Below are positions 62,501-64,000 of a stretch of 64,000 bases of DNA, in pieces (within the stretch, counting starts at the first letter, position 1; each line of letters starts with the position of its first letter). A model generated the notes under the pieces. It was given only the letters and a program-made list of their open reading frames with translations, did no database searches and was not told the DNA's origin. A program made the position numbers and the translations under genes. Source of the DNA: Lophius americanus (Eukaryota; Chordata; Actinopteri; Lophiiformes; Lophiidae); the NCBI GenBank assembly GCA_037951165.1, contig JBBDHG010000429.1, forward strand, positions 248,001 to 312,000, read 5' to 3'.

Positions 62501-62823
62501 CTACACCATGTCTGCTACGCTCTTATATTAGCAGGCAGCCATCACAACAAATGTTTCACACTTACCTTGGGTGTGCCTTCTACTTCGTAACCATTGAGGT
62601 TTGCATAAAGCGAATGGTGCCTCTTTCCTAATAGTGATGTGGCGGTGATGTTAGCGCTGCCCGATAGCGTCTGGTAAGATAGCCCATGCTGCTTATTTTC
62701 CCACTCTTCTGAACTTCTCAGCGCCTGCTGCTCGCGTTCACGTGTCTCGCGGCGTTCCATCTCTGTGTTGGCCGGCACAGGCTCGGGCTGCTCAGGCCGA
62801 GTGTACAGGTCATACATCACTCT
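18049..62823 (-). CDS. tspoap1: RIM-binding protein 1 (TSPOAP1/BZRAP1), 5' partial, 29 visible exons
   Basis: RIM-BP1 is a presynaptic active-zone scaffold. By family knowledge its SH3 domains bind proline-rich motifs of voltage-gated calcium channels and RIM. I place 29 exons whose phases all join, summing to 6039 nt (2012 residues plus stop). The amino terminus lies beyond 64000. Numbering visible residues from 62823: a coiled-coil-rich region covers 90-550; SH3-1 is about 652-714; three FNIII domains span about 801-1085; a long acidic, Pro/Ser/His-rich linker follows; SH3-2 is about 1693-1760; a PPPKPRRSKK cassette is at 1784-1806; SH3-3 is about 1827-1888; the tail is lysine-rich. Length and layout fit TSPOAP1 (human about 1857 aa) better than the shorter RIMBP2, and supt4h1/mir142 synteny agrees. 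Oddities are one GC-AG intron, FPYDP in SH3-2 and Tc1 relics in introns. Confidence 0.95.
18814..18933 (-). CDS. tspoap1: tspoap1 visible exon 28 (SH3-3 end)
   Basis: 40 codons: GDLNGHRGLVPSNFLQAISE and onward to PKRESQ. It completes SH3-3. Donor CAG|GTAGCT. Confidence 0.96.
19463..19534 (-). CDS. tspoap1: tspoap1 visible exon 27 (SH3-3 core, 72 nt)
   Basis: 24 codons: AELTFSAGDIIHVFGDMDED, then GFFY. RT and n-Src loops of SH3-3. Donor TAC|GTAAGC. Confidence 0.97.
19641..19762 (-). CDS. tspoap1: tspoap1 visible exon 26 (SH3-3 start)
   Basis: 122 nt: a short Ala/Pro linker, then RRMVAIFDYDPRESSPNTDI. First part of SH3-3 with a normal FDYDP motif. Donor GAG|GTCAGA. Confidence 0.96.
19763..21178 (-). 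other. tspoap1: tspoap1 intron between exons 26 and 25
   Basis: No repeat family or conserved element is recognised. Minus-strand ORFs near 20987-21451 are intronic read-through around the cassette. Confidence 0.5.
21179..21247 (-). CDS. tspoap1: tspoap1 visible exon 25, probable cassette (69 nt)
   Basis: It encodes GTRTHAQLPRRPVPPPKPRR, then SKK. The PPPKPRRSKK block is shared with human TSPOAP1 at the same place. The exon is phase 1 in and out, so skipping keeps frame. The acceptor AAAAAG|GCACT has a poor pyrimidine tract. The better-looking CACAG|CTT 20 nt downstream would break the frame. Confidence 0.72.
21930..22098 (-). CDS. tspoap1: tspoap1 visible exon 24 (SH3-2 end)
   Basis: 169 nt: VHGDKDLDGFYRGEAGGRLG, then FVPCNMVSEIQVEDEE and onward to ASMEKI. 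Second half of SH3-2. Phase 1 donor ATAG|GTGGGT. Confidence 0.96.
22212..22354 (-). CDS. tspoap1: tspoap1 visible exon 23 (SH3-2 start)
   Basis: 143 nt: GRMDSPKMKGDSNVRIFVAL, then FPYDPASMSPNPDAGDEELP and FTEGQIIK. First half of SH3-2. The ALYDY motif reads ALFPYDP, with Pro where human has Asp. Donor AAA|GTGAGT. Confidence 0.96.
22355..24244 (-). other. tspoap1: tspoap1 intron between exons 23 and 22
   Basis: The segment 22780-22935 shares TTTAGTCCAGATGTGGTGAA with an inverted match at about 41821-41855, so both belong to an unnamed dispersed repeat. Nothing else is recognised. Confidence 0.45.
24245..24344 (-). CDS. tspoap1: tspoap1 visible exon 22
   Basis: 100 nt: GPSQIPPAETGPSWGDQAEI, then SSKSACSQTRLPK. 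This frame is the only one whose phases (0 in, 1 out) join both neighbours, although the other two frames are also open. No conserved domain. Confidence 0.78.
24839..25639 (-). CDS. tspoap1: tspoap1 visible exon 21 (large linker exon)
   Basis: 801 nt. It begins SCKLLTPDSDEDVLERILKL, then QLFSIPELTEEEDSS, both conserved with human (DSDEEILEQILELP and KLFSIPEEEEE). A His-rich, then Arg-rich, disordered stretch follows, with EIDVEYGTDDNEESVEYG (compare human EISIEYDSEDEQE). Donor TCG|GTAAAT. Confidence 0.94.
25931..26086 (-). CDS. tspoap1: tspoap1 visible exon 20 (acidic segment)
   Basis: 52 codons including NNRSDLSDILEEEEEDLYSD, matching the human GRNSDLSDIQ-polyGlu tract but with a much shorter acidic run. 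Donor GGG|GTAAAC. Confidence 0.94.
26630..27019 (-). CDS. tspoap1: tspoap1 visible exon 19 (linker)
   Basis: 390 nt encoding 130 residues of Pro/Ser/Thr-rich, probably disordered linker (INVTSPTTSAPHSS to EYSRTQQ). It contains the paired motifs PSITEFIEDP and APITDFLKPED plus VSIEEFLRQDPEP, three short acidic F/L repeats. Plus-strand ORFs here are shadows. Confidence 0.93.
27298..27774 (-). CDS. tspoap1: tspoap1 visible exon 18 (FNIII-3 end and linker)
   Basis: 477 nt: VLEVSSPIAGSALLGPSQIQ, then ELTVRTMSAHGESCDS, the end of FNIII-3. A Pro/Ser/Ala-rich linker runs to SNVTPL. Acceptor CTGAAG|GTG; donor CTG|GTAAGC. Confidence 0.95.
27863..27918. repeat. Palindrome of two Tc1-like inverted-repeat ends
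   Basis: Arm CAATCAGCCACAACGTCAGA faces arm TTTTGATGTTGTGGCTGATC with only a few bases between. Both match the terminal repeat (GATCAGCCACAACATTAAAA type) of a teleost Tc1-like element. It sits inside the 220-bp GC-AG intron of tspoap1 and would form a hairpin of about 22 bp in the pre-mRNA. Confidence 0.7.
27995..28146 (-). CDS. tspoap1: tspoap1 visible exon 17 (FNIII-3), GC donor
   Basis: 152 nt: GPPDAPLGVQLEHGPSPGIA to VRVTGYTIYADKKK. The donor is AAAAAG|GCAAGA, a GC-AG intron. No in-frame GT lies nearby, and joining here gives YADKKKVLEVSSPIAGSALL, matching human YADGQKIMEVASPTAGSVLV. Confidence 0.95.
28761..29636 (-). CDS. tspoap1: tspoap1 visible exon 16 (SH3-1 end, FNIII-1 and FNIII-2)
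   Basis: 876 nt. It opens with ELMDGRRGLVPSNFVERVSD, the end of SH3-1. A Ser/His-rich linker follows, then FNIII-1 (from YPRKLTLIKQLAKSIIIGWD) and FNIII-2 (from LRVERITATSANLTWLPSNS), ending at FTTLMAG. Phase 1 donor CAG|GTCAGG. Confidence 0.96.
29713..29822 (-). CDS. tspoap1: tspoap1 visible exon 15 (SH3-1 core)
   Basis: 110 nt: YNPFDGPNDNPEVELPLTAG, then EYIYVYGDMDDDGFYEG. Contains the RT loop and the acidic n-Src loop of SH3-1. Phase 1 donor AAG|GTAAGT. Confidence 0.96.
29894..30000 (-). CDS. tspoap1: tspoap1 visible exon 14 (SH3-1 start)
   Basis: 107 nt: VDTASEVEELDIDIAP (near-identical to human VDTASEVEELEAD), then KLHVFIARYS, the first strand of SH3-1. Phase 2 donor CAG|GTGAGC. Confidence 0.94.
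31132..31346 (-). CDS. tspoap1: tspoap1 visible exon 13
   Basis: 215 nt of Ser/Thr/Pro-rich linker (DVAATLRMGATP to SSPTHEVPA). The donor GCC|GTGAGG is preferred. GAG|GTACCA, 9 nt earlier, is also in frame and cannot be excluded. Confidence 0.85.
32406..32586 (-). CDS. tspoap1: tspoap1 visible exon 12
   Basis: 181 nt encoding SKVRDLEDKCRSQSEQFGLL, then SQELEKFRLQ and onward to ALTSER. It ends the coiled-coil region. Phase 1 donor GAG|GTGAGG. Confidence 0.93.
32587..35224 (-). other. tspoap1: tspoap1 intron between exons 12 and 11
   Basis: AT-rich intron. No mobile element or extra exon is recognised. A CTCF-like TGCCTCCTGCTGGAC lies just beyond it at 35390-35404, in the next intron. Confidence 0.4.
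35225..35275 (-). CDS. tspoap1: tspoap1 visible exon 11 (51 nt)
   Basis: 17 codons: AQLFAKREHEGVVQMLE. It is a small coiled-coil exon, conserved with human AQAEAQREHEGAVQLLE. Donor GAG|GTGAGT. Confidence 0.93.
35499..35603 (-). CDS. tspoap1: tspoap1 visible exon 10
   Basis: 35 codons: HMREVAERRQQLELEHEQAL and onward to DEIKRLQR. The acceptor GAGCAG|CAT is a tandem NAGNAG site. I chose the inner AG because human reads EQVLKHMRE; the outer AG would add one Gln. Confidence 0.93.
35685..35807 (-). CDS. tspoap1: tspoap1 visible exon 9
   Basis: 41 codons from TRAEHEELREDLSEVTAQHS to LRAKLENLEQVLK. Coiled coil. Donor AAG|GTATGG. Confidence 0.94.
36079..36168 (-). CDS. tspoap1: tspoap1 visible exon 8
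   Basis: 30 codons: ESQLKDEQGKNEQLKQEADL, then LRRKAQLLDQ. Coiled-coil segment. Donor CAG|GTCTGG. Confidence 0.92.
36324..36407 (-). CDS. tspoap1: tspoap1 visible exon 7
   Basis: 28 codons: ESELGNKRKECENLEHEVKK, then RQKRCVDL. It corresponds to human ESELSKKRKKCESLEQEARK. Donor TTG|GTAAGC. Confidence 0.94.
36753..36772. repeat. (GT)n microsatellite
   Basis: About ten GT units in the intron downstream of visible exon 6. Confidence 0.9.
37797..39085 (+). mobile_element. Tc1-like transposon relic, abutting a tspoap1 exon
   Basis: Plus-strand fragments read as a Tc1 transposase: LRDRTVLRHRYGKGYKEMCA, VREVTNNPTVTLSELHQSCV, RMARTKPLLGERLKK, FQQDDDP, then CQSPDLNPI. The ends show matching inverted repeats: left CACTTTTTTCATATTTTGC and CCCCATAATAACAAAG, right CTTTGTTATTATGGGGTAT and ATAAGGCTGCAACATAA. 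The central part is deleted and stops interrupt all frames, so it is inactive. It lies antisense within a tspoap1 intron. Confidence 0.88.
39094..39261 (-). CDS. tspoap1: tspoap1 visible exon 6
   Basis: 56 codons from VVGETPCVVLDEAP to FYQEERTEEQRLKFL. Acceptor TTCCAG|GTTG; donor CTG|GTGAGA at 39093-39092. A Tc1-like relic begins about 8 nt inside the downstream intron. Confidence 0.88.
39810..40510 (+). mobile_element. Second Tc1-like transposon relic, 5'-truncated
   Basis: A decayed C-terminal half. The phrases GAGCTACTGTATCACAAATC, GTCACACTGCAAAAAATGGT and TTCAGAGGTCCATGCCTG follow the order of a common teleost Tc1-like consensus. The frame at 40252-40461 reads PDIPDLDPIGRLL in place of PNSPDLNPIEHLW, so the catalytic Glu is replaced by Gly. 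The end near 40480 resembles the same inverted repeat as the palindrome at 27863. Confidence 0.82.
42800..44153 (+). mobile_element. Decayed LINE 3' part with typical tail
   Basis: Across frameshifts the plus strand reads KFWKSIKSL, NNYRPISKFSVVADVLESS, then ISAFHVYTDDTVMYCSAPT (RT catalytic block, YTDD for YADD), LLNTDKTELVLF and AFSAPVSWNKLGNNLH. It ends GTTAAATAAAGGTTAAATAA, the 3' terminus seen in many teleost LINEs. Stops and frameshifts make it inactive. It lies inside a tspoap1 intron, opposite the gene. Confidence 0.85.
44154..47211 (-). other. tspoap1: Rest of tspoap1 intron between exons 6 and 5
   Basis: No gene or named repeat is recognised apart from the small palindrome at 45267. 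Confidence 0.4.
45267..45285. repeat. Perfect 9-bp inverted repeat
   Basis: AGGTACCACTGTGGTACCT: two 9-bp arms around one base. No known function. Confidence 0.7.
47212..47391 (-). CDS. tspoap1: tspoap1 visible exon 5
   Basis: 60 codons including FERLLRESQREVLRLQRQLS, a RIM-BP signature helix, followed by a variable Asp/Pro/Glu-rich linker ending EEQGEEK. Confidence 0.95.
47531..47595. repeat. Compound (TA)n(GT)n microsatellite
   Basis: An AT run passes into a GT run of about 16 units in the intron between visible exons 4 and 5, about 140 bp from exon 5. Confidence 0.95.
47980..48156 (-). CDS. tspoap1: tspoap1 visible exon 4
   Basis: 59 codons including AFARQRARDLALHADVLLSK and DKEIAALQQECSELEDRLG, the conserved second coiled-coil block. 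Donor AAG|GTATTT. Confidence 0.95.
49334..49462 (-). CDS. tspoap1: tspoap1 visible exon 3
   Basis: 43 codons: RKSSAPETEEKVRRLRRKNT, then ELAVLAKRLEERARKLQEAN and LKV. It is almost identical to the human coiled-coil segment. Donor GTG|GTACGC. Confidence 0.95.
49777..49884 (-). CDS. tspoap1: tspoap1 visible exon 2
   Basis: 36 codons: NGTDYGFLVRQNSELLRALD and onward to REENGLL. This is the start of the N-terminal coiled coil, matching the LELLRALGEL region of human TSPOAP1. Confidence 0.93.
56821..57480 (-). mobile_element. Third Tc1-like transposon relic
   Basis: The minus strand reads GRGWTFQQDKDIKHTSE (catalytic Asp block), then LQRRVHKNGPQNLELESFCM and EEWSQVFS, the C-terminal end of a Tc1-like transposase. 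On the plus strand, TCCTGCTGGAATGTCCAAC and TTGTTGCCAAAAAGCTCTA follow the same consensus. N-terminal coding and at least one terminal repeat are missing. Confidence 0.8.
57681..57715. repeat. Perfect 12-bp inverted repeat with 11-nt loop
   Basis: Arms AAGCACAGGTTT and AAACCTGTGCTT lie just beyond the third Tc1-like relic. It may be part of that element or an unrelated hairpin. Confidence 0.7.
61890..62165 (+). repeat. Teleost dispersed repeat (TTCATTCATTATCTGTAACC type)
   Basis: ATTCATTCATTATCTGTAAC is followed by GTTCAGGGTTGCGTGGG, GGAGCCTATCAAAGCTGAC, GACAAGTCGCCAGTTCATC and CACTCCTACGGGCAATTTAG. This is the order of a very common fish interspersed repeat. It is non-coding, and overlapping ORFs at 61834-62330 derive from it. 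Confidence 0.85.
62566..62823 (-). CDS. tspoap1: tspoap1 visible exon 1
   Basis: 86 codons from VMYDLYTRPEQPEP to YEVEGTPK, donor AAG|GTAAGT. The right edge is uncertain between 62823 (CAG|AGA) and 62821 because the upstream exon is outside the window. The sequence is charged and rich in Glu and Arg, a low-conservation N-terminal region. Confidence 0.8.
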
Positions 62824-64000
62824 CTGTCAAAGTCAAGCAGCGCAAATGAGATCAATATGACCATGTGAGGTGTCCGGCCGTGACAAAGCCATCGTAGGCT
62901 TTTTATTTGCGGGTGGGGAATCACACCGATCATCTGTGGCAGGCCAACTTCAGAGTGATGTGTCTGCCTCTATCCTGGCATCCCCTCACTCAGATTAGTT
63001 CATTAGCTGCAGGGTTTGCCTCCTGCGGTGAAATGTCGTAAACCAAATAAGGGCTTTTATTTTCATGCTTGTTCAAATATGCTCCACAAGGAGTTTGCGG
63101 TAGGAGTTAAAGGTTTACAAAGACTTATCTGAAGAAGGTGTCCCTTGCCTTAAATCAGTCACAGATGAACCAGGAGTTGTAAAATATCTCCTTCCTTTGG
63201 GCGTTGTGACGTTTTTAAAAATGAGGACACATAAGCTCCAAAGGGATGTTATATATTTTGTGCCATGGCTTGTGAAGCAAATTCAACGAAGGTCACTGCC
63301 CTGTTACTGTGGTTAGTATTGATCAAAGTGTAGCATCCACATACAGAACCATCCCAACACTGACACAGTCCCTTTCTTCATGCCTTGTCGTTCTGTCACC
63401 TGAGGAACGTTCATCTTAGATACTTGTCCAGATAGGAGAAAGACATTGTGGGCCAATTCTTACGCTACGTCATGGTGCAACAGCGCATTTAGGCCCAAGT
63501 GGAATACCAAACAAGAAGACACGTATCCAGAAACAAAAACAAAAAACGATGGAACAAAACAGATCTCCAATCCAGTCCCCATTCTCTCATCACGGTTCAG
63601 ATGTGGGTGGCATGTTGACTCTCCAGCTATTAGTCTGTCCTCACTGATGCTGCAGCGCCAAAAATTATTTCATCCACATGCAAGAAGACTCGACAAGCTG
63701 CTTAATCCCATCTCAGTTACAATGCCGTAAAGGTGAAGAAAGAGGACGAAGGAAAAAATGTGTGTGTGTGTGTGTGTCAGACAGCGAGTGTCACCAAGAG
63801 GAGGGGGTAGGGAGAACTGCTTTCATCGTCCTATCACAAAAAGGCAGGCTTTGAGACGGGGCCCAATCATTACAGCGGCTAGAGCTCGTTTCCATAGAGA
63901 TGACGCTGGAATGATGTTGGCTGCCTATTGACTGTTCAAGAAGAAGCACACACTGCAAACCAGGGAGACTGCAGGAGACAGGAAGAGGAACAAGTGTGCC
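62824..64000 (-). other. tspoap1: Upstream of visible tspoap1 exon 1
   Basis: No further tspoap1 exon could be identified. The first coding exon or exons and the promoter presumably lie beyond the window. The plus-strand ORF 63446-63730 is not recognised. Confidence 0.4.
63760..63777. repeat. (GT)n microsatellite
   Basis: About nine GT units in the tspoap1 intron or upstream region at the right edge. Confidence 0.9.

Larger units (their letters stand above)
49885..62565 (-). other. tspoap1: Large tspoap1 intron (12.7 kb) between exons 2 and 1
   Basis: It contains a third Tc1-like relic (56821-57480), a 12-bp hairpin (57681-57715) and a dispersed repeat (61890-62165). ORFs at 50788-51120 (-), 54111-54350 (+), 58688-58933 (+) and 61453-61833 (+) match nothing that I recognise and lack splice context. 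Confidence 0.5.

Noticed and set aside
18049..62823. Assignment of the large gene as rimbp2
   Set aside because: The length, the long acidic linker, VDTASEVEELD, QLFSIPE and the supt4h1/mir142 neighbourhood all favour tspoap1.

Overview
The window is vertebrate nuclear DNA, and almost certainly from a ray-finned (teleost) fish. It holds split genes with GT-AG introns, AATAAA polyadenylation signals, no prokaryotic gene organisation, and relics of Tc1/mariner transposons and LINEs of the kinds common in teleosts. Three conserved loci lie in the order supt4h1 (+), mir142 (+), tspoap1 (-). The order matches the human SUPT4H1-MIR142-TSPOAP1 neighbourhood as I remember it. No search could be run, so all names rest on recognising sequence.

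Layout. Positions 1-3480 hold no convincing gene: one anonymous ORF, a CTCF-like site, and a decayed LINE fragment on the minus strand (about 2140-2890). The complete five-exon supt4h1 gene (elongation factor Spt4, 117 aa) runs 3666-5309, with a poly(A) signal at 5546. From 5.6 to 14 kb there is a gene-poor interval with three related LINE reverse-transcriptase scraps, microsatellites, and two ETS-RUNX composite motifs. Next comes the precursor hairpin of the blood-cell microRNA miR-142 (14081-14166, + strand), followed by a poly(A) signal for its primary transcript. About 80 bp further on lies the likely poly(A) signal of the convergent gene tspoap1.

From about 14.5 kb to the right edge the window is tspoap1 (RIM-binding protein 1, also bzrap1 or rimbp1) on the minus strand. 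I place 29 coding exons whose splice phases all join, giving 2012 codons plus stop; the amino terminus lies beyond 64000. The protein reads coiled-coil region, SH3-1, three FNIII domains, long disordered linker, SH3-2, optional proline-rich cassette, SH3-3, basic tail. Introns carry three Tc1-like relics, one LINE with a typical 3' tail, and a tiny palindrome made of two transposon ends.

The genes do different jobs. Spt4 is a general transcription elongation factor. miR-142 is a haematopoietic regulatory RNA. RIM-BP1 is a scaffold linking presynaptic calcium channels to RIM and the active zone. The points most worth a second look are the miR-142 hairpin and its ETS/RUNX/PU.1-like surroundings, the closely spaced convergent ends of pri-mir-142 and tspoap1, a GC-AG intron in tspoap1 that also contains the transposon-end palindrome, a Tc1 relic ending about 8 nt inside a splice donor, and a D-to-P change in the ALYDY motif of SH3-2.
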